Shown here: one piece after another, positions 43,230-51,545 of the stretch
Numbering within the stretch: the first letter of the stretch is position 1
Layout of the letters: each line of letters opens with the position of its first letter
DNA from: Arthrobacter sp. UM1
GTDB lineage: Bacteria > Actinomycetota > Actinomycetes > Actinomycetales > Micrococcaceae
DNA length: 64,000 nt
Assembly: GCF_020483305.1 (NCBI RefSeq)
Contig: NZ_JACWAB010000005.1
Location: 81,945-145,944 of the forward strand
Direction: 5' to 3'
Notes under the pieces: generated by a model
The model's input: only the letters and a program-made list of their open reading frames with translations
Told to the model about the DNA's origin: nothing
Database searches by the model: none
Translations under genes and position numbers: made by a program

Positions 43230-44663
43230 TCAGCGCCCGGCGGCGTACTCCTCGTCGTCGGGCAGGACGGTCCGCTCGGGGATGACCCGGCGGTCCCAGC
43301 GGCACGCGACCCAGTACGCGGCCGAGGTGGCCACGAGGCCCACGATCCACGAGATGTCCGCGCCGCCGAGCGTCTCCACCATGGGGCCGGTGTAGAAGTC
43401 CGTGTAGAGGAACGGCAGCTGCGCGAGGACGCCGAAGGCGAACGCGCCGATGGCTCCCCAGTTCCAGCCTCCGTAGGGGCCCTTCGGGTCTGCGATGGCG
43501 GTGACGTCGTAGCGCTCCTTGGCCACGAGGTAGAAGTCGGTCAGGTTGATCGCGGACCACGGCGTGAAGAACGTGAGCAGGAACAGCAGGAACGCGTGGA
43601 ACGTGTGGAGGAAGTCCTGCTGCCCCACGAGCGCGATCCCGGTGGCCGCCGCCATGATGAGCGCGATCCAGAACAGCCGCGCCCCGTTGGAGATCTCGCG
43701 GTGGCCGCGGAAGCCCGTGATCGTGGTGATCGTGGACATGAAGCCGCCGTAGGCGTTGAGCACGTTGACGCAGAGCTTGCCGAGCGCGATGACGAAGTAG
43801 ATGAGCGCCGCCACGAGCCCCGAGCCGCCGAGGCCCACGATGAACGTCACCTCGTGCCCCTTGAACTGCGTGCCGGCGATGGCGGCCGCCGCGACGCCGA
43901 ACATCATGGCCCACTGCGAGGCGAGCGTGGAGCCGAGGAGCGTGAACCAGAAGGTCTGCGCCGGGCGCACCTCGTAGGGGAGGTAGCGCGAGTAGTCCGC
44001 CACGTACGGCCCGAACGCGATCTGCCAGGAGGCCGAGAGCCCCGCCGCCACGAGGAACGAGGGCCACGTGAAGTGCGCGTTGCCGAGCAGTGCGCCGAGG
44101 TCCGCGTGGGAGAGCAGCCGGATGGTGAGGTAGAGGAAGGTCAGGCTGCTGATGACCGTGGCGAGCCGCCCGATCATGTGGATGAGCCGGTAGCCGACGA
44201 CGGCGATCACCGTGGTCACCGCGCCGAAGACGAGGATCCCGGCCCAGTCGGGCATGTGCGCGAGCGCCGCCACCGACTCGCCCGCGAGCACCGTGCCGGA
44301 GGCGGAGAACCCGAGGTACATGAGGATGACGAGCAGCAGCGGGACCGCCGCCCCGTAGACGCCGAACTGCGCGCGCGAGGAGATCATCTGCGGCAGGCCG
44401 AGCCGCGGCCCCTGCACGGCGTGGAGCGCCATGACGCACCCGCCGAGCACCTGGCCGACGGCGAGGCCGACGACGGACCACACCACGTCGCCCCCGAGGA
44501 CCACCGCGAGGGCGCCCGTGATGACGGAGGTGATGTGGAGGTTGGCCCCGAACCACAGGGTGAACTGGCTGAACGGGTGGCCGTGCCGCTCGGAGCGCGG
44601 CACGTAGCCGATGGAGCGCTGCTCCATGAGGGCCGGGGACTGGGCGCGGGGAGTGTGGGACAT
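43230..44663 (-). CDS. NCS1-family purine/cytosine permease
   Basis: A 477-residue, 12-helix nucleobase:cation symporter-1. Characteristic segments are FTLWFGANLHITSVITGALAVVLGGDV (TM1), RLGLPQMISSRAQFGVYGAAVPLLLV, SWQIAFGPYVADYSRYLP (the family hallmark near TM6) and FFTPWSAINLTDFYLVAKERYD. NCS1 transporters import purines, cytosine, allantoin or hydantoins. The specific substrate is not evident and no nucleobase enzyme is adjacent. The C-terminus is short and acidic. Its 3' end faces the repeat-flanked palindrome at 43051-43212. Confidence 0.9.
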   Translation of the reverse strand: MSHTPRAQSPALMEQRSIGYVPRSERHGHPFSQFTLWFGANLHITSVITGALAVVLGGDVVWSVVGLAVGQVLGGCVMALHAVQGPRLGLPQMISSRAQFGVYGAAVPLLLVILMYLGFSASGTVLAGESVAALAHMPDWAGILVFGAVTTVIAVVGYRLIHMIGRLATVISSLTFLYLTIRLLSHADLGALLGNAHFTWPSFLVAAGLSASWQIAFGPYVADYSRYLPYEVRPAQTFWFTLLGSTLASQWAMMFGVAAAAIAGTQFKGHEVTFIVGLGGSGLVAALIYFVIALGKLCVNVLNAYGGFMSTITTITGFRGHREISNGARLFWIALIMAAATGIALVGQQDFLHTFHAFLLFLLTFFTPWSAINLTDFYLVAKERYDVTAIADPKGPYGGWNWGAIGAFAFGVLAQLPFLYTDFYTGPMVETLGGADISWIVGLVATSAAYWVACRWDRRVIPERTVLPDDEEYAAGR

Positions 44664-44860
44664 GGATCACAATCTATGGGCCGCCCGATCTGAGATCGTG
44701 TCTCGGATCACGGATAGTGTCCGGGATGTCGGACGAGATCCGGTCCGCGAGACGGAGGAAAACAGCCTCCGGGTTAACGCCGCATGAACTCCTGAAAGCG
44801 ATTCGGCGACATTCCGGAATTCCGTCCTGGCGGTCCTCCGGAAAGCCTCAGACTTGGAGT

Positions 44861-46192
44861 ATGGGTCCAGAACTGCTCATCCTCGTCCTCGTCGTCGTCG
44901 TGGCTCTCGGGTTCGATTTCACCAACGGATTCCACGACACCGGCAACGCGATGGCCACCTCCATCGCCACCGGCGCGCTCAAGCCGAAGGCCGCGGTGGG
45001 GCTCTCGGCCCTGCTCAACCTGGTGGGCGCGTTCCTCAGCATCGAGGTCGCCCTCACGGTGACCAACGCCGTCATCAACATCCAGGACAAGTCCGGCGTC
45101 CCCAAGCCGCAGTTCCTGGAGAACGGCGGACACCAGCTCCTGCTGCTCGTCCTCGCGGGCCTCGTGGGCGCCATCCTGTGGAACCTCGCGACGTGGCTCT
45201 TCGGCCTGCCGTCCAGCTCCTCGCACGCCCTCTTCGGCGGGCTCGTGGGCGCCGCGATCGCCGCGCTCGGCTTCGGCGGCGTGAACTGGGCCGGGGACGG
45301 GCACAAGCTCGGCGGCGTCGTCGGCAAGGTCATCATGCCGGCGCTGCTCTCGCCCGTCATCGCGGGCGCCGTCGCCGCCCTCGGCACGTGGCTCATCTTC
45401 CGCATCACCGCGAACGTGGCCGAGCAGTACAAGGAGCGCGGCTTCCGCTGGGGGCAGATCGGCTCCGCCTCGCTCGTCTCCCTCGCGCACGGTACCAACG
45501 ACGCGCAGAAGACGATGGGCGTCATCACCCTCGCCCTCATCGCCTCCGGCCAGTGGCACAGCACCGAGGAGATCCCGTTCTGGGTCAAGCTCGCCTGCGC
45601 GAGCGCGATCGCCCTCGGCACCTACCTCGGCGGCTGGCGCATCATCCGCACCCTCGGCAAGGGCCTCGTGGAGATCGGCTCCCCGCAGGGCATGGCCGCC
45701 GAGTCCTCCTCGGCAGCCACGATCCTCGTCTCCAGCCACCTCGGCTTCGCGCTCTCGACGACGCACGTGGCCACCGGCTCGATCCTCGGCACCGGCCTCG
45801 GCCGGCCCGGCGGCGAGGTCCGCTGGGGCGTCGCGGCCCGCATGGTCCTCGCGTGGGTCATCACGCTCCCGGCCGCGGCCGTCGTCGGCGGCCTGACGTA
45901 CTGGCTCGCCTCGCTCCTGCCGGGCGCGTGGGGCGCCGTCCTCATCACGGCGATCCTCGCGGCGTTCTCCGTCTGGATGTGGCGTCACTCCCGCAAGACG
46001 GCGGTGGACCACACTAATGTCAATGAGGACTGGAACGGCGAGCTCGCCCCGGCGTCCGCGACCGGCGCCTCCGATGCCCCGGCGTCCCAGCCCGCGGGGG
46101 AGCGCACCGCCGCCGGGCGCATCGCCTCAGCCGACTCGCGTCCCGCCCCCGAGCCCGTCGGCGCCCGCGCCGGCCGCACCCCGAAGGAGTAG
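44861..46192 (+). CDS. pitA: PiT-family inorganic phosphate transporter
   Basis: A 443-residue low-affinity phosphate:cation symporter. Both copies of the PiT signature are present: ALGFDFTNGFHDTGNAMATSIATGALKPK in the N-terminal half and SLVSLAHGTNDAQKTMGVITLAL in the C-terminal half. LFGLPSSSSHALFGGLVGAAIA and LSTTHVATGSILGTGL provide the paired SSSHA/STTHV motifs. The last ~60 residues are a soluble Pro/Ala-rich tail. The ATG at 44861 begins directly at the first helix, as in homologs; an in-frame ATG at 44717 would add 48 residues without membrane character. It heads a three-gene operon. Confidence 0.92.
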   Translation: MGPELLILVLVVVVALGFDFTNGFHDTGNAMATSIATGALKPKAAVGLSALLNLVGAFLSIEVALTVTNAVINIQDKSGVPKPQFLENGGHQLLLLVLAGLVGAILWNLATWLFGLPSSSSHALFGGLVGAAIAALGFGGVNWAGDGHKLGGVVGKVIMPALLSPVIAGAVAALGTWLIFRITANVAEQYKERGFRWGQIGSASLVSLAHGTNDAQKTMGVITLALIASGQWHSTEEIPFWVKLACASAIALGTYLGGWRIIRTLGKGLVEIGSPQGMAAESSSAATILVSSHLGFALSTTHVATGSILGTGLGRPGGEVRWGVAARMVLAWVITLPAAAVVGGLTYWLASLLPGAWGAVLITAILAAFSVWMWRHSRKTAVDHTNVNEDWNGELAPASATGASDAPASQPAGERTAAGRIASADSRPAPEPVGARAGRTPKE

Positions 46193-46195
46193 TCC

Positions 46196-46492
46196 GTGCA
46201 GAACATCGGATTCGCGCTCGACGCAGCCTGGAAGGTCCTGCTCGTCAGCCTCGTCCTCGGCGCGGGCCTGCCCGCGCTCTTCGCGGCGGGCATCCGCTCG
46301 CTCGCGTGGGGCACCGCCCACGAGTCCTCGGGGGCGACGACGGTCCACCCCGCGGGGCGCGTCGTCGCCTACCTGTGCTTCGCCCTCGTCATCGCGGCGA
46401 TCGCGCTCGGCATCCTCGTGGTCGTGTCCTCGGGCCTCGGCATGAAGGTGGACTTCTCCCACGGCCTCCCGATGCTGAAGAAGTCCAGCTGA
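46196..46492 (+). CDS. Small membrane protein of the phosphate transporter operon
   Basis: A 98-residue protein with two helices (AWKVLLVSLVLGAGLPALFAAGI and VVAYLCFALVIAAIALGILVVV) joined by a short loop, ending in a basic tail. The start is GTG, with AAGGAG at 46183-46188. It follows pitA after three bases and overlaps the next gene by one base (TGATG). Small proteins of this kind recur after pit genes in actinobacteria. The role is unknown but is probably in assembly or regulation of the transporter. Confidence 0.75.
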   Translation: MQNIGFALDAAWKVLLVSLVLGAGLPALFAAGIRSLAWGTAHESSGATTVHPAGRVVAYLCFALVIAAIALGILVVVSSGLGMKVDFSHGLPMLKKSS

Positions 46493-46782
46493 TGGCGCTG
46501 AGCCTCGTCCAGCGCGTGGTCGCCTGGATCCGCAGCGGGTACGCTGCGGGCGTCCCCGCGCCCGACTACCAGCCCCTGCTCGCCCTCCTGCGCCGCCGTC
46601 TCACGGAGCAGGAGGTGGTCCAGGTGGCCTCCGAGCTCGCAGAGCGCGGGCTGCTCCAGGACCCCAAGGTGGACGCCGGCGTCGAGATCACCAAGATCAC
46701 GGACGCGACTCCGTCCGAGGAGGACGTGGCCCGCGTGCTCCACCGCCTCGAGGAGCACGAGAGCGAGCAGGACGTCTTCTGA
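46492..46782 (+). CDS. DUF3349 domain protein
   Basis: A 96-residue soluble protein matching DUF3349: RVVAWIRSGYAAGVPAPDYQPLLALLRRRLTEQEVVQVASELAERGL, followed by a helical C-terminus (SEEDVARVLHRLEEHE). The family is confined largely to actinobacteria, has a compact helical fold and no established function. Its start codon overlaps the stop of the upstream small membrane gene. That puts it in the pitA operon and suggests a link to phosphate uptake. Confidence 0.88.
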   Translation: MALSLVQRVVAWIRSGYAAGVPAPDYQPLLALLRRRLTEQEVVQVASELAERGLLQDPKVDAGVEITKITDATPSEEDVARVLHRLEEHESEQDVF

Positions 46783-46950
46783 GAGGCGCCGCGCAGATGA
46801 ATCGCCCTGGGTGCTTCCCGGGGCTTTTCTGTGTCTTCCTGTGCGTTTTCCGGAATTCGGGGGGAAAACCGTGAAAATCGGACGCTCGCTCAATCAAGAG
46901 GCGGGTTAGTGTTTTGCCTGACAACCCCATCCCCCGGTGAGGAGAGATCC

Positions 46951-48507
46951 TTGAAGGCACGTCAGATCATCGCAGGAATCGGCGCGGGAGTCTCCGGACT
47001 CGCGGCCTGGGACCTGCTCCAGAAGAAACACTCCATCCTCCGCAACTATCCGGTCCTGGGCCACGCCCGGTTCGCCCTCGAGTTCATCCGGCCGGAGCTG
47101 CAGCAGTACTTCATCGAGCGCAACTGGGACGGCCGTCCCTATGACCGCGACACGCGCTCGATCATCTACGAGCGGGCCAAGGGCGAGCACGGCGAGCAGG
47201 CGTTCGGCACCGAGCGGGACGTCGTCGAGGAGGGCTACGAGTACCTCACGCACTCGTCCTTCCCGGTTCCGGAGCCCCAGGAGACGCCGCGCGTGCGGAT
47301 CGGCGGCCCGGAGTGCACCAAGCCGTATGACATGGCGCTCGTCAACGTCTCCGCGATGAGCTTCGGCGCACTCTCCGCCAACGCCATCCGGGCCCTCAAC
47401 AAGGGCGCGGCGATGGGCGGGTTCGCCCACGACACGGGCGAGGGCGGCCTCTCGAAGTACCACGAGGAGAACGGCGGCGACCTCGTCTGGGAGATCGGCA
47501 CCGGCTACTTCGGCGCCCGCACCAAGGACGGCGCGTTCGATCCGGACATGTTCCGGGAGAAGGCGGCCAAGGACCAGGTGAAGATGGTCTCCCTCAAGCT
47601 CTCCCAGGGCGCCAAGCCCGGCATCGGCGGCGTTCTCCCGGGTGAGAAGGTGACCAAGGAGATCGCGGAGATCCGCAACGTCCCCGAGGGCGAGAAGTGC
47701 GTCAGCCCCTCCGGCCACACCGTGTTCTCCACGCCGAAGGAGCTCATCCAGTTCATCGGGCGCATGCGGGAGCTCTCCGGCGGCAAGCCCGCCGGATTCA
47801 AGATGTGCGTGAGCTCGCGCCACGAGGTCCTCGCGATCTGCAAGGCGATGCTCGAGCTCGGCAGCACGCCGGACTTCATCATCGTGGACGGCTCCGAGGG
47901 TGGCACAGGAGCGGCGCCGCTCGAGTTCGAGGACCACGTGGGCACCCCGCTCACCGAGGGGCTCATGATGTGGCACAACGCCCTCGTGGGCTCCGGTCTG
48001 CGGGACCGCGTCAAGCTCGGCGCGTCCGGGAAGGTCGCGGGCGCCAACGACGTCGTCAAGGTGCTCATCCAGGGGGCCGACTTCACCAACTTGGCGCGCT
48101 CCATGATGATGGCCGTGGGCTGCATCCAGGCCCAGAAGTGCAACACGGACAAGTGCCCCGTGGGCGTGGCCACGCAGAGCCAGCGCCGGCAGCGGGCCAT
48201 CGACATCCCGGACAAGTCGCAGCGCGTCAAGAACTACCAGGCCTCCACCGTCTCCGAGGCCGTCAAGATGATGGCGGCCATGGGCGTCACCCACCCGAGC
48301 GAGCTGGAGCCGTGGATGCTCCGCCGGATCGTGGGCCGCGGCATGAGCCGCTCCTACCGGGACCTCTTCGACTGGCTCGAGGAGGGCGAGCTCGTCCGGG
48401 GCTCGCAGTTCAAGGGGTGGGCCCGCGACTGGGAGGCCGTGACTGCGGACTCGTTCCGCGTGAAGAAGGGCGCGGAGACCACGCCGCGCTGGAAGGAGTC
48501 GAAGTGA
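46951..48507 (+). CDS. FMN-binding glutamate synthase-family protein
   Basis: A 518-residue protein homologous to the FMN/iron-sulfur synthase domain of glutamate synthase large subunit, without the amidotransferase and GXGXG parts. An N-terminal helix (IIAGIGAGVSGLAAWDLL) may anchor it. Key blocks are VNVSAMSFGALSANAIRALNKGAAMGGFAHDTGEGGLS, KLSQGAKPGIGGVLPGEKVT, FIIVDGSEGGTGAAPLEF and the 3Fe-4S motif CIQAQKCNTDKCPVG. It probably oxidises or reduces an unknown substrate using FMN. The start is TTG, supported by AGGAGA five to six bases upstream and by similarity beginning there. It overlaps poxB by four bases, so the two products may share a pathway. Confidence 0.85.
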   Translation: MKARQIIAGIGAGVSGLAAWDLLQKKHSILRNYPVLGHARFALEFIRPELQQYFIERNWDGRPYDRDTRSIIYERAKGEHGEQAFGTERDVVEEGYEYLTHSSFPVPEPQETPRVRIGGPECTKPYDMALVNVSAMSFGALSANAIRALNKGAAMGGFAHDTGEGGLSKYHEENGGDLVWEIGTGYFGARTKDGAFDPDMFREKAAKDQVKMVSLKLSQGAKPGIGGVLPGEKVTKEIAEIRNVPEGEKCVSPSGHTVFSTPKELIQFIGRMRELSGGKPAGFKMCVSSRHEVLAICKAMLELGSTPDFIIVDGSEGGTGAAPLEFEDHVGTPLTEGLMMWHNALVGSGLRDRVKLGASGKVAGANDVVKVLIQGADFTNLARSMMMAVGCIQAQKCNTDKCPVGVATQSQRRQRAIDIPDKSQRVKNYQASTVSEAVKMMAAMGVTHPSELEPWMLRRIVGRGMSRSYRDLFDWLEEGELVRGSQFKGWARDWEAVTADSFRVKKGAETTPRWKESK

Positions 48508-50312
48508 GCCGCAACGTTGCCGAGATGATCGTCGAGTCCCTCGTCGAGGCGGGGGTCAAGCAGGTGTGGGGCGTCGTCGGAGACGCCCTCAACCCCGTCA
48601 CGGACGCGATCCGCCGCCGCAAGGAGATCGAGTGGATCGGCGTCCGCCACGAGGAGGTCGCCGCCTTCGCGGCGAGCGCGCAGGCGCAGCTGAGCGGGAC
48701 CATCGGCGTGTGCATGGGCACGGTGGGCCCGGGCGCGGTGCACCTGCTCAACGGGCTGTACGACGCGAAGAAGTCCCACGCCCCCGTCCTCGCGATCTGC
48801 GGCCAGGTGCCCACGGAGCACATCGGCACGCAGTTCTTCCAGGAGGTGGACAACGACAAGCTCTTCGCCGACGTCGCCGCCTTCGCCCACACCGTCACCA
48901 ACCCGGCCCAGCTGCCGGGCATCCTCGCGGAGGCGGTCAACACGGCCTACGGCGAGCGGGGCGTCTCCGTCCTGACGCTCCCGGGCGACGTCGGAAGCCT
49001 CGAGGCGGCCTCGGACGAGCCCGTTCACGTGGCCCCGCGCGCGGAGGGTGGCCCGGCCGCCGAGTCGCACATCGCGGAGGCCGTGGACGTGCTCGCGGAC
49101 CGCGGGGCCAAGGTGACCATGCTCGTGGGCTGCGGCGCGGCCGGGGCCCGCGAGGAGGTCCTCGAGACCGCCCGCCTGCTCCAGGCGCCCATGGTCCTCA
49201 CGCTCAAGGCCAAGCCGGTCCTGGAGAAGGACAACGAGTTCCAGGTGGGGCAGACCGGCCTCATCGGCAACCCCGGCGCGGTCAAGGCGCTCGAGGACTG
49301 CGACGTCCTGCTCATGGTCGGCACCGACTTCCCGTACACGGACTGGTACCCCAAGGGGAAGACGGTGGTCCAGATCGACCGCTACCAGGAGATGATCGGC
49401 CGGCGCGTGGCGGCGCAGCACGCCGTGGTGGGCGACGCCGCCTCCACGCTGCGCATCCTCAACGCCCGCCTGGCCGGCGAGACCGGCTCCGAGGGTCCTG
49501 CGGGGACTGCCGCCGCGGACAAGAAGGAGGCCAAGGCCGCGAAGGCGGCGGCGAAGGAGACCTCCAAGCGCTCCTCCCACCACCTCGACGCGGCGCGCAG
49601 GCGCTATGACGAGTGGCGGTCGATGCAGCAGGGCGTCACGGACCCGAAGCACGACTCCAAGCTCTTCGGTCGGATCCGCTCCGCCTTCGACAACCCGGAC
49701 CGCCGGCTCCGCCCCGAGGAGGTGGCCGCCGCCCTGCACCGCCACGCGCCGCAGGACGCGGTCTTCACCTCGGACACGGGCATGAGCACGGTGTGGCTGT
49801 CCCGGTTCGTCGAGATGACGGGGACCCGCCAGCTCGTGGGCTCCTACAACCTGGGCTCCATGGCCAACGCGATGCCGCAGGCCCTCGGCGCGCAGGGCCT
49901 GGACCGGGACCGCGCCGTGGTGGCCTTCAGCGGCGACGGCGGCCTCATGATGCTGCTCGGCGACCTCCGCACGGCGGTTACGTACAAGCTGCCCGTCGTC
50001 GTCGCCCTCTTCAACAACGGGCGGCTCGGCATGGTGAAGCTGGAGCAGGAGCAGGGCGGCCTGCCGGAGTTCGGCACGGAGCTGGACAACCCGGACTTCG
50101 TGGGGCTCGCGCAGGCGATGGGCTGGCAGGCGCGGCGCGTGGAGAAGCCCGGCGAGGTGGACGACGCCGTCCGCCAGGCCTTCGCCGACCGCGCCAACGG
50201 GCCCGTGCTGCTCGACTTCATCACGAACCCGGACGAGATCGCCGTGCCGGGCAAGCCGACGGTCGGCCAGGGCTGGGGCTTCGCGATCGCCAAGGCGAAG
50301 GAAGTCCTCTAG
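48504..50312 (+). CDS. poxB: Thiamine pyrophosphate-dependent pyruvate oxidase/dehydrogenase (PoxB family)
   Basis: A 602-residue ThDP enzyme. The N-terminal PYR domain has GVVGDALNPVTDAIRR, then RHEEVAAFAASAQAQL with the catalytic Glu, then GTVGPGAVHLLNGLYDAKKSHAPVLAI. A central FAD-type domain follows. The C-terminal PP domain has the ThDP motif FSGDGGLMMLLGDLRTAVTYKLPVVVALFNNGRLGM (GDG...NN). PoxB decarboxylates pyruvate to acetate and passes electrons to quinone at the membrane. An inserted Lys/Ala/Glu-rich linker (~335-355) between the central and PP domains is not typical. GTG start with AAGGAG. Confidence 0.87.
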   Translation: MSRNVAEMIVESLVEAGVKQVWGVVGDALNPVTDAIRRRKEIEWIGVRHEEVAAFAASAQAQLSGTIGVCMGTVGPGAVHLLNGLYDAKKSHAPVLAICGQVPTEHIGTQFFQEVDNDKLFADVAAFAHTVTNPAQLPGILAEAVNTAYGERGVSVLTLPGDVGSLEAASDEPVHVAPRAEGGPAAESHIAEAVDVLADRGAKVTMLVGCGAAGAREEVLETARLLQAPMVLTLKAKPVLEKDNEFQVGQTGLIGNPGAVKALEDCDVLLMVGTDFPYTDWYPKGKTVVQIDRYQEMIGRRVAAQHAVVGDAASTLRILNARLAGETGSEGPAGTAAADKKEAKAAKAAAKETSKRSSHHLDAARRRYDEWRSMQQGVTDPKHDSKLFGRIRSAFDNPDRRLRPEEVAAALHRHAPQDAVFTSDTGMSTVWLSRFVEMTGTRQLVGSYNLGSMANAMPQALGAQGLDRDRAVVAFSGDGGLMMLLGDLRTAVTYKLPVVVALFNNGRLGMVKLEQEQGGLPEFGTELDNPDFVGLAQAMGWQARRVEKPGEVDDAVRQAFADRANGPVLLDFITNPDEIAVPGKPTVGQGWGFAIAKAKEVL

Positions 50313-50345
50313 CGCGGACGGCCTCCCCTCCGGGCTCCGCCCCCT

Positions 50346-50406
50346 GCTTGTGCACCCGGTCCGTTCGGATTTCAGCTCTGAAACCGAACGGACCGGGTGC
50401 ACAAGC
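50346..50406. repeat. Dispersed palindrome, subfamily B, copy 2
   Basis: A 23-bp perfect stem (left arm 50346-50368, beginning GCTTGTGCACCCGGTCCG, pairing with 50384-50406) encloses a 15-base loop. The loop itself can pair (TTTCAG/CTGAAA). The inner stem matches subfamily B at 11858. It lies 34 bases after the poxB stop and before the iron-regulated operon. Confidence 0.85.
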
Positions 50407-50466
50407 GCGTTGAGGGCGCCTCCGGGCAGGGCGTGCCGGACGGGGAGGGGCGTCGGAGTGGGTTCA

Positions 50467-50494
50467 TTGGACAAAGGTTAGCCTTACCTATACC
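50467..50494 (+). promoter_or_regulatory. IdeR/DtxR iron box in the siderophore importer promoter
   Basis: AAAGGTTAGCCTTACCTAT (50473-50491) matches 15 of 19 positions of the IdeR/DtxR consensus TTAGGTTAGSCTAACCTAA. It lies between a -35 TTGGAC (50467-50472) and a -10 TATACC (50489-50494). Iron-loaded IdeR/DtxR binding here would block transcription of the downstream importer when iron is sufficient. Confidence 0.88.
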
Positions 50495-50572
50495 CTTGGC
50501 CTGAGCCGTGAGGTCTGACCTCGCGCTACCGTTCCACCGGCCTCGGCCGCAGCTCCACCCGGAAGGCACACC

Positions 50573-51541
50573 ATGTCCGCTTCTCGTCCTTCTCGTCGAC
50601 TCCTCCTCGGCGGCGCCCTGACCGCCGTCGGGCTCCTGGCCGCGGCCTGCGGGAAGGAGGAGAAGAGCCCCTCCGGCGCGAGCGCGTCCGCCGGCGGAGC
50701 CCAGAGCACCGTGAGCGTCAAGCACGCGCAGGGGACCACGGAGGTCCCGCTGAAGCCGAAGAAGGTCTTCGTGTTCGACCTCGGGGTCCTCGACACCCTG
50801 GACGCCCTGGGCGTGGAGGTGGCCGGCGTGCCCAAGCAGAACATGCCGGTGCCGCTCAAGAAGTACGAGGGTTCGAAGTACACGAAGATCGGCTCGCTCA
50901 AGGACCCGGACTTCGAGAAGATCGCCTCGGAGAAGCCGGACCTCATCATCGCCTCCTCCCGCTCCTCCAAGTCCTACGGGGAGCTGTCCAAGATCGCCCC
51001 CACGCTCAACCTCACGCCGGACCAGAAGGCGCAGGAGCGCACCTTCACCGAGTACGCCACGGCGCTCGGGCGCATCTTCGGCAAGGAGGCGGAGGTGAAG
51101 TCCAAGCTCGAGGACATCGCCGCTCAGGCCAAGGCCGTCAAGGACGCCGCCGGCTCGGGCGAGACGCTCTTCGCGATGGTCTCCGGCGGGGAGGTCAACG
51201 CCTACGGCCAGGACTCCCGCTTCGGCTACGTCTTCCAGACGCTCGGCCTCGCGCCGGTCAGCGGCATCACCAACGCGGACCGCCACGGACAGGCCGTCTC
51301 CTTCGAGTTCGTCAAGGAGAAGAACCCGGCCCGGATCTACGTGCTGGACCGGGACGAGACCTCCGGCAAGTCGGAGAACGGCAACGCGGCCAAGGCCACG
51401 CTGGACAACGAGCTGGTGAAGTCCACGGACGCGGCCAAGAACGGCAAGATCACCTACGTGGACGCCGCGAGCTGGTACCTCGTGGACTTCGGCCTGGGCA
51501 ATCTGCCCCGCATGATCGCGGACATCAAGAAGGGGCTCTAG
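50573..51541 (+). CDS. Siderophore ABC transporter substrate-binding lipoprotein (YclQ-like)
   Basis: A 322-residue lipoprotein. The signal peptide starts with RRLLLGGALTAVGLLAAACGK, and the Cys after LAAA is the lipidation site. A disordered Ser/Gly linker precedes the type III (FepB/BtuF-like) binding fold: KKVFVFDLGVLDTLDALGVEVAGVPK, EKPDLIIASSRSSKSYGELSKIAPT, GSGETLFAMVSGGEVNAYG and the C-terminal WYLVDFGLGNLPRMI. The sequence is closest in style to YclQ/CeuE/FatB, which bind catecholate-type siderophores such as petrobactin. It is the first gene of an IdeR-controlled operon with two permeases and an ATPase downstream. Confidence 0.9.
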   Translation: MSASRPSRRLLLGGALTAVGLLAAACGKEEKSPSGASASAGGAQSTVSVKHAQGTTEVPLKPKKVFVFDLGVLDTLDALGVEVAGVPKQNMPVPLKKYEGSKYTKIGSLKDPDFEKIASEKPDLIIASSRSSKSYGELSKIAPTLNLTPDQKAQERTFTEYATALGRIFGKEAEVKSKLEDIAAQAKAVKDAAGSGETLFAMVSGGEVNAYGQDSRFGYVFQTLGLAPVSGITNADRHGQAVSFEFVKEKNPARIYVLDRDETSGKSENGNAAKATLDNELVKSTDAAKNGKITYVDAASWYLVDFGLGNLPRMIADIKKGL

Positions 51542-51545
51542 CGCG

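Noticed and set aside
44717..44860. N-terminal extension of the phosphate transporter and a PHO box
   Set aside because: The 48 extra residues lack homolog-like features, and GTTAACGCCGCATGAACTC is only a partial match to the direct-repeat PHO box.
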